Assembly (NCBI GenBank): GCA_977017575.1
Contig: CDRNVI010000053.1
Location: 186,001 to 250,000, forward strand
DNA: 64,000 bases
Source: Paramoeba atlantica
Lineage: Eukaryota; Discosea
Direction: 5' to 3'
The position numbers and the translations under genes were made by a program. Of this stretch, positions 39,842 through 49,942 are shown piece after piece. The notes beneath the pieces were generated by a model. The model saw only the letters and a program-made list of their open reading frames with translations. It made no database searches and had not been told where the DNA came from. The stretch's first letter is position 1, and each line of letters begins with the position of its first letter.

Positions 39842-40325
39842 GCCCCTCTAATTTTTTTTTAACTTTTGAAAAATTTCTCCTGGCAAGATCCCACCTGTAT
39901 TGGATCTTACAAATCCTTTTCCTTGTAGATGAGACTCCAAAGTACATACGCAGATCACATTTTGTAAAAATGGAAAAGTTGCATATAGGGGGTGACCCCG
40001 CCAAAGTAGCCAAAAACAGGTGAAAATGTGCTTTTTTAAGCAAAATCCACGAAAAGTGGCCATTTTAGGGCATTTTCCCGGGGATACAAGTCTATGAGAC
40101 ACGTAACAAATAAAAAAAATCGTATATTTTCGAGAAATATACCACCCTTGACTTTGTAAAAATTTGTTTCAAATTACAAAAAATAGGTGGTTTCCCGACA
40201 GTGTAATCGCAGATCTATACAACGGTTATAATTGTCCACCGAAATCAAGAAACTCATATTAAGGGGTGGGGGGTGAAAAATAGAGTTATGCAATATTCCT
40301 ATACTTATGCAATATTCCTATACTT
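39842..40325 (+). repeat. segmental duplication, unit 2
   Basis: Matches 38638-39243 but lacks about 90 bases corresponding to 38875-38970, including the right end of the GGGTGACCCC inverted-repeat insert. Ends with two TATGCAATATTCCTATACT words. Confidence 0.88.
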
Positions 40326-40452
40326 TGACCGGCGAGCGGGGGGCGCGCAGGGCGGAGAGCAGGTAGCGAACAGTTGTGGGGTATGGAGGCTATGAGCTTC
40401 CATAGCACCCCGCACCAACTTCTCGAAAAAGTTGAAATCCGTGCCTAAAATT

Positions 40453-40625
40453 TTATGCATGTGAATGTGCTATATGCATGTGAATGTGCCGGATTTATGC
40501 ATGTGAATGTGCGGCTTAATATGCATGTGAATGTGCATTACGCATGTGAATGTGCTATATGCATTTGAATGTGCCGCTTAGTATGTATTATAAACGTGCA
40601 GTTAATATGCATTATAAATGTGCTA
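40453..40625. repeat. array of TATGCATGTGAATGTGC, about 8 units
   Basis: Words ATGCATGTGAATGTGC, ending in TATTATAAACGTGC and GCATTATAAATGTGC. Together with 40380-40452 it is the inverse of 28834-29045. Confidence 0.9.
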
Positions 40626-40627
40626 AC

Positions 40628-40692
40628 GCCGGCACGTTCGTTGAATGTTCAACGAACGGGCACTCAGTTCGTTGAAGATTCAACGAACGTGC
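40628..40692. other. two 22-bp palindromes
   Basis: GTTCGTTGAA-TG-TTCAACGAAC and GTTCGTTGAA-GA-TTCAACGAAC stand 20 bases apart, flanked by GGCAC and GTGCC, so the pair also lies in an inverted context. Confidence 0.8.
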
Positions 40693-40924
40693 CCTAAAGC
40701 CCAGAGTTGCCTCACTGTTAAAAACCCTTCTATCGCTCATTGTCTTGGTCACTATTATTTATACTATTCTGAAAAAAGAGGCCCCCTTTTTTCTAATTCG
40801 CGATATTGTGCATCCATATTAACGCAGCTAGAATATATTTGCGTGATTTTTATACATTTTTGTACGTTCACATTTCGTAGATTTCGAGATTTTCGCACCT
40901 TTTTGCTATAAAACTTTATAGTGA

Positions 40925-41048
40925 GTATCTAACTCGCTTACTAAGGTTAATTCCGCGAGCCTAAAATGGGCATAAAACGAGCACAAAAACGATTCTTTTA
41001 AAATTTTAAAAACAGAGGTATGGCTCATCAATCAATCTCTGTAATGCT
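40925..41048 (+). repeat. dispersed repeat, copy 2
   Basis: Copy of 5964-6088 (TATCTAACTCGC, GGTTAATTCCGCGAGCC, CAATCAATCTCTGTAAT). Confidence 0.75.
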
Positions 41049-41240
41049 CCAAAAATGAAGAAAATCGAGTACAGTCAGCAATTTTTGAGAACCGTTTTAC
41101 CAAAATCGCGACTCGGAATGCGGCTCAGAGATGGACATTTCAAATCCGAAAAAAACGCGAGGATCGTTGATTATGTTCCCAAAATTGACAGACTACACGC
41201 TGTTTGAACGTACGGGGAATATTTTTGAGCTCCTAAACTA

Positions 41241-42898
41241 CACTGCCGCCAAAAATTATTGAATTTTTAATTGGTGTCGAAACCGGACAACTTTTAATTT
41301 AAAATTCAATAACTTTTGTGCCAATAATTTTTGTAGAAATGTGTACATGCGCAAATCTTGGGCTGTGGGAAATTAAGCGCCCGTCGTAGTGTTTTCACGT
41401 TCTTATTGACTACCGTGGGTTGGCGGGTTGCTCGTCTCATGGCCTTCGTCAGGTAGGAGTGAAATGGTGCGAGGGTGCATTCCAACAGAGAATTTATCAT
41501 TGTACTCTTATTGGTAGATAAAAGCAATGCATGTATTAAAACAATGCAGCTAATGTTGCGTACAAAGGTGAATAACAAAAAAGAGCGCGCGTTAAAATAT
41601 TTCATTTTAATATCTAGTGCGGGGAAAAAGTGTAGACCGATAGAACAAAACATGGAAAAAACCCCACAAAATATCAGCATAAAATCTGAGTAAATGTTAT
41701 TGCGCACTTTCACAATTCAATACCATCAGAAAATTCAATACAATCAAAAATATTTTGGAGGTGCTCATCAAAGGGGGAGTCACAGCAACTAAACTTTAGG
41801 ACCGATTCCATACGATGAGAGAGGAGTAAACGTCAGACTCTGAGCGGATTTCACCTTCATCATCCAAGAAAATCGCACCACTAGACGTACTCATTTACTG
41901 TATGTAAATGAGTTCACACACTATCCAAATGAGTTTGCAAATGCTTGTAGGCATCGAGACGTGACGGTCGGTTTTTTTTGCTGCCAAATAACACCACTGG
42001 AATTTCGGTTATTTCCCAGGAGGCCATAATCTGAGCTTGGGGAAGTTCTTGCATAGCCTGCACAATGTACGACACTTTTTTCTCTCGGCAAAGTGTTCGC
42101 GATGTGCAAATAACGTTGGAGATGGCTGAATTGAGGTCGGAACGCGCAAAGATGCGGGATACATCATCGTTGTAGAGCTGAATTCGTCTGTGTTAAACAC
42201 AAGTTCTTTTTCACAACGATTTTTATAGCTTTCAAGCTGTGAAAAGAATGTTTTAGATGCCTCAACAACTTCATTCGGCGTAACAGTTCGATCGCTAGTA
42301 GCGTGGCGGACACGAATGTTATTTTGCTTCATCCAGTCCTTTGCCCATGATAGCGAAAACTTCAGAGGACCCCCCTTTAGGGATGTGGATTTCGGGGAAG
42401 ATTGCTCTTTGATACCGCGGGCCACACTAGCTACAAGAGCCGCGTACACTGGGACAGCTTGCTCCCTCATTTTGTCGAAAGCTTGAAGGACAAGTGAAGA
42501 TTCCTTTCCCGTAAGTAGGCCACGCCGGCCGCGACTACCGATGTTTTCTAGCGAGCGCATGCCCTTATATTGCGAAACGCAAGCAGCCGAAATTACTCGT
42601 CCAAATTGATCCAAAAATCTCTCCATAACTAGTGCATTTTTACATGCACCTCGAGTGTTGTCAAAAAGCCATTCGCGCTCGTCCGGCGCTAAATCTTTCG
42701 AGGACGGCTGACTTTTCTTCGTCTGATGGATCGAATTCGCTACCAAAAAATGCTGAGCAATGTCCTGGTTGACCATCTCGAGCGGTTGACAAAAAATAAA
42801 TAATAAATAAAACGCAGGCAAAAAACGACCATTTTTAATTAAAAATTCAATAATTTTTGTACCATGAATATTAGCGACAATAAAATTTGACTGGGGTG
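41241..42898 (-). mobile_element. pogo-like DNA transposon inserted in a mosaic repeat
   Basis: TA + CACTGCCGCCAAAAATTATTG at the left; the inverse of TA + CACCCCAGTCAAATTTTATTG at the right. The motif CAAAAATTATTGAATTTTTA recurs inside both ends. The flanks join to match the uninterrupted copy at 32588-32700 (CTAAACTAACTTCC), confirming the borders and the TA target. Confidence 0.75.
42009..42821 (-). pseudogene. pogo/CENP-B-type transposase N-terminal part
   Basis: SLVLQAFDKMREQAVPVYAA and GGPLKFSLSWAKDWMKQNNI followed by RVRHATSDRTVTPNEVVEAS resemble the CENP-B-type DNA-binding half of pogo/Tigger transposases. LVFNTDEF carries the first catalytic Asp; soon after, the frame turns to a Cys/Arg-rich end. 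The catalytic remainder is not open and about 760 bases to the left end (41241-42008) hold no recognisable domain. Confidence 0.6.
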
Positions 42899-43260
42899 TA
42901 AGTTCCAGAACTATTTTTTGAAACGCACTTCACTCGCCGACGGCATAACAAATGAATGAAAAAAAGGTATGATTTTCTAGGCCTCGAAAAAATGGCCAGC
43001 TGGCCACCCCCTGAAATAATGGTGAGCTGACCACTTCCTGGAAAAATTGCCAGATGGCTGACCGAAAATACAGTTTGCATTTCATATACGTAAGATGAAT
43101 GGCGTCGTCCAAAACAATTCGCATGCTCGCCACCACCTGCATGAAAGGAGCCACTTTTTGGGGGGGTGGCCAGCTGGGCACTTTTTCTGGGTTAAAGTAA
43201 AGGACTTTTGCATAAGTCAAGGACTTTTGCATAAGTCAAGGACTTTGCAGAAGTCCTTTT
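42899..43260 (-). repeat. mosaic module, right part
   Basis: TTGAAACGCACTTCACTCGC, GGCCAGCTGGCC units (about 42993-43190, some in opposite orientation) and three GTCAAGGACTTTTGCATAA words (43196-43255), the same order as 32600-32802. Confidence 0.75.
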
Positions 43261-43543
43261 TTGACCACCAACCGCTTAATATGCATTCGTTGATTCCGAA
43301 CGAGAGTTATCGCCAATTTACAGATCCATGATCACACTGCCTAAATACCTCCTATTTTGCGTGCTCGAACACAAAGTTCGACAGGACCAACGACCGGATA
43401 TTTCACAAAAAAAAATTGAATTTGATCAATCTTGGTTATAAATCTTGGTTGTAAATCTTGGTTATATTCAGGGTTATATTCATCTTGGTGTATTCAGGGG
43501 TCCCTAAAACTTTATATTATATAAAGTGTATATATAATATATA

Positions 43544-44157
43544 CAGTATCTCAAGAAACTGATCACACTTTCTCGCGTTGAACATTGTTGTAAAAAAACA
43601 TACACCCCGACGCCATTATGCTCCCCCCACCGTATTTTAGAGTTCCTATGACGGCTCGGGCACTAGGTGGTTCACCATGCCTCTTCCACACTCAGTGAAT
43701 AACATCAGATCCGAAACGGTTGCTTTTGGTTTCGTCGGAAAAATACACCTAAGACCACTCTTCCTTCCAATTCTTGTGGTCTAGGGCAAATTTCATACGC
43801 ATAGCACGGTGTCTATCGCTCAGGAAGGGTTTTCGCTGACGCTTCCGACCCTCCAGACCATCAGAGCGCAAGATATTACGAATGGTTTCTGGACAAACAT
43901 TGCTGATGCCTTCGCGGCAGAAACGATTCCGCACTGCCACAGCAGTCCTTTCCGCCCCGCTCTGAATTAGATGCTGAGAGCGCCTTATCGAGGTCTCAGA
44001 GAGGTTTCTAGGGCGACCTATACGACCTAGGCGACTAATATGGTATAGAAGGCTATATTACCACACCATAATATTAAGTAGAGCAATATGCTTTATAAAA
44101 CATTTTCTTACAACAATGTTCAACGCGAGAAAGTGTGATCAGTTTCTTGAGATAGTG
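43544..44157 (-). mobile_element. deleted Tc1-like transposon with 52-bp TIRs
   Basis: TA + CAGTATCTCAAGAAACTGAT and CACACTTTCTCGCGTTGAAC with the inverse at 44100-44157. Between lies only the first part of a Tc1 transposase on the minus strand (43620-44040): NRFCREGISNVCPETIRNIL helix-turn-helix, then VYFSDETKSNRFG with the first catalytic Asp, read in two frames. Second D and E regions are deleted. Confidence 0.85.
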
Positions 44158-44164
44158 TATAGTT

Positions 44165-44460
44165 TATAGTATTTCAAAAACAATTATAGTACTATAAATG
44201 CCATTTATAGTACTATAAATACTTCAAAGTGTTCGAAAAACTTTGTTTTTAAAGGAGGATGAAAGGGGTTCAAGAATAATCCCAGAATGGTAGTGGATGT
44301 TGTAAGGGGTGTTCATCTCGGGGGCCTGGCGTTCGGCTCGCAGTTCCGGGGTTGAAAAACCTTCTCTGAGATGGCAGTCTCAGAGGGGTGCCCCATTTTC
44401 CTTTTTTGACGCTGAGTAGACAGTGCGGGATTTGGGCAAAGTTACCCTTCTTTGTATAAG
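44165..44460. other. gene-free stretch with TTTATAGTACTATAAA palindromes
   Basis: Two near-perfect copies of TTATAGTACTATAAAT lie at 44183-44220; another is at 50756-50772. The rest shows no feature. Confidence 0.6.
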
Positions 44461-44520
44461 TTACCCTACGTTGTATAAGTTACCCTACGTTGTATAAGTT
44501 ACCATAAATTGTATATGTTA
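44453..44520. repeat. array of TTGTATAAGTTACC words
   Basis: Four units of ...GTTGTATAAGTTACCCTAC. Same family inverted at 47361-47437, and single pairs at 30810-30848 and 45090-45120. Confidence 0.85.
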
Positions 44521-44809
44521 AATTTTGAATTTACATCCTTTATATGACATTGATGGAAAATGCAAATTCAGTGATATGATATCGAAATTGGTAATGTAAA
44601 CTATTCTTTGCTTGCCTTTCCCCTTTGCTATGATCCCATTATATGCACGTTCGACAGGGTATAAAATTGTCAGTTTTTGTCGAAAACACTTTAGAAAATG
44701 GGGGCGCACTTACGTTCCGCTCGTATATTCGGAATGAGGCACAATTACGAATAGCCAAGCCCTCAATATACATTCCCAGAGCTTTTTCTTTCGGAGAACT
44801 ACATTTCAG

Positions 44810-44935
44810 TATAAGGGGTGACCCCTTCAAAGTGGGCTAAAACAGGTAAAAATGATGCTTTTTGACAGAAAACGCCCATTTTGGGGCAAAAAATGCCATT
44901 TTCAGTGGGGTCCCCCTTATACATAAAATCCTCGT
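44810..44935. repeat. short inverted-repeat element (GGGGTGACCCC type)
   Basis: GTATAAGGGGTGACCCC ... GTGGGGTCCCCCTTATAC encloses about 90 bases including GTGGGCTAAAACAGGTAAAA, a diverged relative of the insert at 38777-38896. Confidence 0.7.
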
Positions 44936-45325
44936 TTGTGAAAAAACTGGTACAGGAAGAGTCTTTGAAGCCTAGTCTCGCCCGTACATGAGACTTTGAG
45001 TCAAATAAGAACGTGGCTTAAAAAGGGTGCAACTTACGAAAAGTGTTTTTTTCCGGGCACTTTCAGGGGGGTGCAAGCTGTGAGAAAGAACCATAAATTG
45101 CATAAGTTACCATAAATTGCATAGGATGAGGCCACAAAACGATGACCTCTATAGCGGGTCACTCCATCACTCATGACACATAAATGTTTTGTATTTCATG
45201 CAGGGCAAAACATGCAGACCGAGCGCCTGACGTACGACGAGCGTTATCAACGGCCATTACAGCGCATTCAACGCCGGTCGTACGCAGGGATTCGGCCTAT
45301 GGCCACGCCGCGTGGTGGCACGCGC

Positions 45326-45634
45326 ACCCTTATAACGTATAAAACTCGCACCCTTATAATGCATATTGTAACCTGATAACGCATAATGTACTCTTTATAT
45401 TATCTAGGCTCTTTGTTAAACGCGGTGGTTGTTTTCAACTTAGAAGTCACTCATGCTGCGCGCTTCGCGTTGAAAATTACCCCCGCGTTTAACAAAAAAA
45501 TTCGAAGCACAAAAATAAGAACAAGCGATTTTCATCTCATTTTAGAGAATCATTTTTTAGAGGATCTTAGAAGTCACTCATGCTGCGCGCTTCGCGTTCA
45601 AAACTACCACCGCGTTTAAAGAAGAGCCTAAAAA
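45326..45634. repeat. GCACCCTTATAATGCATA words and CGTTAAACGCGG hairpins, copies 3 and 4
   Basis: Two words at 45328-45366 are followed by a hairpin repeat (45404-45497) and, 70 bases later, by its right half alone (45567-45634). The second looks like a partial tandem copy. Confidence 0.75.
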
Positions 45635-45639
45635 AGAAA

Positions 45640-46100
45640 ATTCGGCCTGGACAGCTAAAGTAAAACAAAGATTATAGCCAAAAATAGCCGATTTTAGGGT
45701 AAAAATGGGGTGATTTTTGGGTATTTTTGCTCTCAGAGCGCGAAATCTGATATTTGCGTATGAGAAATAACTCGTAGGCGTGAATGAAAGCCTACTGAAC
45801 GTATTGGGTATAGAATGCGACTCCAACCACACCATTCTTTTAACATAAAAAGACCCCGTTGGGTCCGAAAATTACTTTTCCGCACTTTTTGGTCAAAAAT
45901 GGGCCACTTTGGGAGGCGTGCCACGGCTAGAAGATGGGGTATCTGGCGAAAACAACGGTGTAGATGGCTAGTATAGGTCCCAAAATCTTAAAATGCAACA
46001 GCGAAAAAAATAATGAAATTATTTTTTTTTAGGTCAGGGCTTTACTAGGGGTTGGGTGTGGTGGAAAAGTTGGGCTTCGAAAATTGCTTCCCACTAACGT
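45640..46100. other. gene-free stretch
   Basis: AT-rich sequence with short minus-strand open frames and no recognised motif. It ends at an FB element flank (GGGCTTCG..AAATTGCTTCCC) that is repeated at 46465-46490. Confidence 0.4.
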
Positions 46101-46105
46101 CAGAC

Positions 46106-46275
46106 TCAGTGGCCCGGCCGGCCCCTCCGTGTGTTCGGCCTCTCATATTCCCCAAAACAACTACCACCTCCTCCCCATTTACCAGGGGTCGCTCGCGCGA
46201 CCCCCTCTAAATAGGGGGGAAGGTAGTTGTGGGGTATGGAGGCCTCGCGCAACTCCGGGGCCTCACCGGGAGCAG
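46106..46275 (-). repeat. FB element copy with flank duplicated at 46499
   Basis: Together with the copy at 46499-46673 it forms a tandem duplication of about 395 bases, including the flank CTTCCCACTAACGTCAGACT before and CCTAGCGCTCTTTAAC after. Confidence 0.88.
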
Positions 46276-46498
46276 GAATGAAATCCTAGCGCTCTTTAAC
46301 TTACTTCTCCTCTCCACTTCTTTTCTTTTTAACTTATTTCCCCCCTCCACTTTTTTTATGGGGTCGTTTTTTTTTCGGCAAATTGCTTCCCACTAACGAC
46401 ATACATTTTTGTCTTGCAGACAGGTAAACAAGGCTTTGCTAGGGGTTGGGTATGATGGAAAAGTTGGGCTTCGCAAATTGCTTCCCACTAACGTCAGA

Positions 46499-46673
46499 CT
46501 CAGTGGCCCGGCCAGCTCCTCCGTGCGTTCGGCCTCTCATATTCCCCAAAACAACTACCACCTCCCCCCCATTTATCAGGGGTGCGCGTGCCCCCCCGCT
46601 AAATAGGGGGGGGGAGGTGGTAGTTGTGGGGTATGGAGGCCTCTCGCAACTCCGTGGCCTCACCGGGAGCAGG
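46499..46673 (-). repeat. FB element copy, tandem partner
   Basis: Second unit of the 395-base tandem duplication. Central loop GGGGTGCGCGTGCCC differs from the GGGTCGCTCGCGCGACCC centre of the first. Confidence 0.88.
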
Positions 46674-46812
46674 AATGAAATCCTAGCGCTCTTTAACGTA
46701 TTTCTCCTCTCCACTTTTTTTTCTTTTTAACTTATTTCCCCCCTCCACTTTTTTTTATGGGGTCGTTTTTTTTCGAGGGGGTGGGTCACTTTTTTTTAGG
46801 GGCTCGCAAAAA

Positions 46813-47018
46813 ATGTGCATTATAAGGGTGCGAGTTTTATGTGTTATAAGGGTGCGAGTTTTTATGCATTATCAGTGGCACAATATGCATTATCAGTGGG
46901 ACAATATGCGTTATCAGGGTGCATTATGCATTATAAGGGTGCGAGTTTTATGCGTTATAAGGGTGTGAGTTTTATGCGTTATAAGGGTGTGAGTTTTATG
47001 CGTTATAAAGGTGCGAGT
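46813..47018. repeat. array of TATGCATTATAAGGGTGC words, about 9 units
   Basis: Units read GCATTATAAGGGTGCGAGTT, with variants GCGTTATAAGGGTGTGAG and GCATTATCAGTGG. The inverse word GCACCCTTATAATGCATA combines the left half of one family with the right half of another. Confidence 0.9.
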
Positions 47019-47271
47019 GGCGGTCCTCAAGGGAGGTCATGCAGCGCCTGGGGGGTAAAGGGGCACTGGACTTCCACTGTGGGGGGGCGTCGTTGAGAGG
47101 CTGCAAGAAGCCTTTCGGCTACACAGCGTCGTTGAGTGGAACACTGACTATACTGAGCATCACGTCATCTTCCCTCTTCCACATGACTGTGAATCGTATG
47201 CTGTGTGACTGTTCACGTGCCGCCACTCGCACATTGATAATGTTTAGTTAAGGAGCCCAATAAATTCACCT

Positions 47272-47437
47272 TTGCTCCCGGTGAGGCCCCGGAGTTGCGT
47301 GAAGGCCTCCATACCCCACAACTACCACCTTCCCCCCCTATTTAGCGGGGGTCGCGCGACTTATACAATTTATGGTAACTTATACAATTTGTGCTAACTT
47401 ATACAATTTATGGTAACTCATACAATTTATGGTAACT
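47272..47437. repeat. truncated FB left half joined to ATACAATTTATGGTAACTT array
   Basis: The FB left arm (47272-47361) ends at GGGGTCGCGCGA and is directly followed by four 19-bp units of ATACAATTTATGGTAACTT. Confidence 0.88.
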
Positions 47438-47631
47438 TTCTCCCGGGATTTTATTGCGGCACACGTTAATTACGGGACAACTCAATTACGGGACACTTAG
47501 CTAAGGGACACTTGGGCCTTGGGACTGAGTTTCGCTACCACTGCCTGTAACGAAGTGTGATGGATCGGGGTAGGCCGGCGTATTCTCCGCAAAGCAGTTT
47601 TACACGCCTAAGTGAGTGGTGTATAAAAATA

Positions 47632-48080
47632 ACATAAACCACATATCCATTTAATATTCCCCCCCGGTATGTGTCAAGGTATGGGTATGTTATCAAGGTA
47701 TAGGTATGTAGAGTACCTAGTAGTAGTACCTAGTAGTAGACTGGTAATGAAATAGGAAAGAGAAGAAAATCAATTTCATTGTTAGAACCTGTATCTAAAG
47801 ATGTACCGCGTGCAGTAATAAATGCTAAAACGTATCAAACTACATCTAAAAACGCATAAAATTGTTACCGATATGTTTCATGGAGCCCCCTCGGCGTGGA
47901 TTTCATAAACGAAACATTTTGTTAAAAAAGTACGTGACATTATGATTGGATTTTTGTACCGTTGCAGAAAAAGGCCGTGGGACGAGGGGGGGGGTATGTT
48001 AAGTGTCGCAGGCCAGAATAACATACCCCCCCGGTATGTTGTCCAAGGTATAGGTATGTTAAACGGGTATGTGGTTTAAA
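47632..48080. mobile_element. possible non-autonomous element with GGTATGT words
   Basis: AACCACATA at the left and its inverse TATGTGGTT at the right bound blocks of CCCCCCCGGTATGT and CAAGGTATAGGTATGT near each end. No transposase. The direct orientation of the inner blocks makes this uncertain. The flanking 47440-47631 and 48081-48410 hold GGGACACTTA.TTACG words and no gene. Confidence 0.35.
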
Positions 48081-48415
48081 ATATAACAACAGAACCTGTA
48101 GCACAATCACTCACTACATTTTACAGATCATCTGACAGGTCAAGGCTAAGGGACACTTAATTACGTGACACTTTTGACCAAAAATGGGGTGTCCCTTAAT
48201 TAAGGTGCCCCGTAAAAAAGTTCTGCACTGTATTTCGCAACCACTACTTATAATTTAGGTTGTGACTTTTTTCAAGTGCGTGAGGGCCGAGGAGTAGGAG
48301 ACTCGAATTTTCGCAAAAAAAGGGTTTCTTCGCGCCTACTTCGCAGACCTGGCATTCGAAGTTATGCGCTTCGTCGCTTATTTTGGCATTTCTGAGAAAA
48401 AAAAAGTTTTATATA

Positions 48416-49189
48416 CAGGGGGGGCCACGAAAACTGACTAGCTTCGCATTTTAGCCTCGTGAGGCCGTTTGAGCTAATTTTTGTTGCAAACGAGAGATCT
48501 CGTTCTGAATATCGTGTCTACGCTATTTAGAACTCGTTTGTATAAACCTGATATTTTGCATTTCGAAAATACTGAAATTTAAGAACAATGAAGAAGCGAA
48601 ATGGGTTTTTTAACTGGATGCATCGGCGGCCGGGGGCTGCTGTTGTCCTTGACAATGCGCCAGGGCACGGGGCAGCCCGGAGAATAGGTAAGCTGGAAGG
48701 AATTAAAATTATTGACTGGCCTTCGAAATCTCCTGATCTCAATTTGATTGAGAATTTGTGGAGTATGATGGATAAGTACATCCACACCCATCTTCGTCCG
48801 AAAAATCGAACGGAATTGCAAGCTGCTATTCCTAAGGCGAAGGACTACTTGTTGGCAGAGTGTCACGAGGCGTATGTGAACACGTTACAGAATCTTCCCA
48901 CACGCCTCGATACTCTACGTGAGCGTGGAGGTGGGAATACTGGATATTAAGACTTAGTTTCTACCGCGAAAGGCCAAAAATTACTATTTTGCGCCCTTTT
49001 TTCAATTTGCAAAATCTCAAAAATTTCAGTTTTTCGACCCATGGGAAAGGCTTGCTTTCATCAGTTTTTGTATTCTAAATAGCGTAGACACGATATTCAG
49101 AACGAGATCTCTCGTTTGCAACAAAAATTAGCTCAAACGGCCTCACGGGGCTAAAATACGAAGCTAGTCAGTTTTCGTGCCCCCCCCTG
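48416..49189 (+). mobile_element. deleted Tc1-like transposon with about 120-bp TIRs
   Basis: TA + CAGGGGGGGCCACGAAAACT at the left, the inverse at the right. Near-identical arms extend through GCTAATTTTTGTTGCAAACG and GAACGAGATCTCTCG to CACGATATTCAGAA. The long, almost identical arms imply recent activity or gene conversion. Confidence 0.88.
48588..48950 (+). pseudogene. Tc1 transposase C-terminal part
   Basis: 120 codons with VVLDNAPGHGAARR (second D) and IDWPSKSPDLNLIENLWSMM (E); spacing 32 residues. The N-terminal half with the DNA-binding domain and first D is deleted. Confidence 0.88.
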
Positions 49190-49203
49190 TATATTGGGGG
49201 AAA

Positions 49204-49262
49204 GTAAAGCACTTCTGCACAATGTAAAGCACTTCTGCACAATGTAAAGCACTTCTGCACAC
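49204..49262. repeat. array of AATGTAAAGCACTTCTGCAC, 3 units
   Basis: Three direct units of 20 bases starting 15 bases after the transposon end, then an FB fragment (49266-49353). Confidence 0.9.
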
Positions 49263-49399
49263 CAAGTCCCTCATTGGCCCGGCCGGCCCCTTCGTGCGTT
49301 CCGCCTCTCATCTCCCCCTAAACAACTACCCCCCTATTTAGTGGGGGTCGCTCACGCGCGCGGGTCTTCTCCACGGGAGATCAGCGTGAGTCTTGCGTA

Positions 49400-49942
49400 A
49401 AGAAGATGATGTTAAGGTGTCGCGTGTCGCAGTGTATGGTTTCATCAAGCGCGATGAATCGCTCGGGGGAACACTATAAGTGCCTGCGTTGAGGCGGTGG
49501 TCGAGGCCGTCGCCTGCGCGGCAAAAACCTTTTTAAGATACCGAAGAAACGGCCAATTGTTACGCGAACGGCCAATCGTTATCAACACGCGGGGAAGATT
49601 TGGTGACTGGGAGTGCAACCAAATAGAGGGATCAAAGCACAGTGGGTTCTTTCTAAGTTTGCTGGAACAGAAAAACAGATTTGGTATACTGAAGATACTG
49701 CGCACGAAGAAGAGTGAGGTCGTTGCAGAGGCCATTGGTAGCATCCTGGAACACTATCTTCTTTCATACGATTACGTATGGCAATGCGTCAGAGTTTGCG
49801 AAACATGGGAATGTAAACACGCTTCTTGGGTGTGACTCATTCTTTTGCAAACCCTATGCCAGGTGGGAAAACGGTAGAGTAGAAAACTTTGACGGTGTGG
49901 TTAGAGATTTCTTCTCCCCAGACTATGGGGAAAGCCATTAAG
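49400..49942 (+). pseudogene. second IS30-like transposase, degraded
   Basis: VAVYGFIKRDE resembles STIYRFVRRDK of the first copy; then RFGDWECNQIEGSKHSGFFL (first catalytic Asp replaced by Asn), ITYGNASEFAKHGN (second Asp replaced by Gly) and FFCKPYARWENGRVENFDGV (E kept). Frames change near 49560 and 49775. A direct repeat GGAAAGCCATTAAGAA (49932-49975) follows. Both catalytic losses show it is dead and older than the copy at 25756. The following 49996-50440 frame (about 150 codons) is not recognised. Confidence 0.7.
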
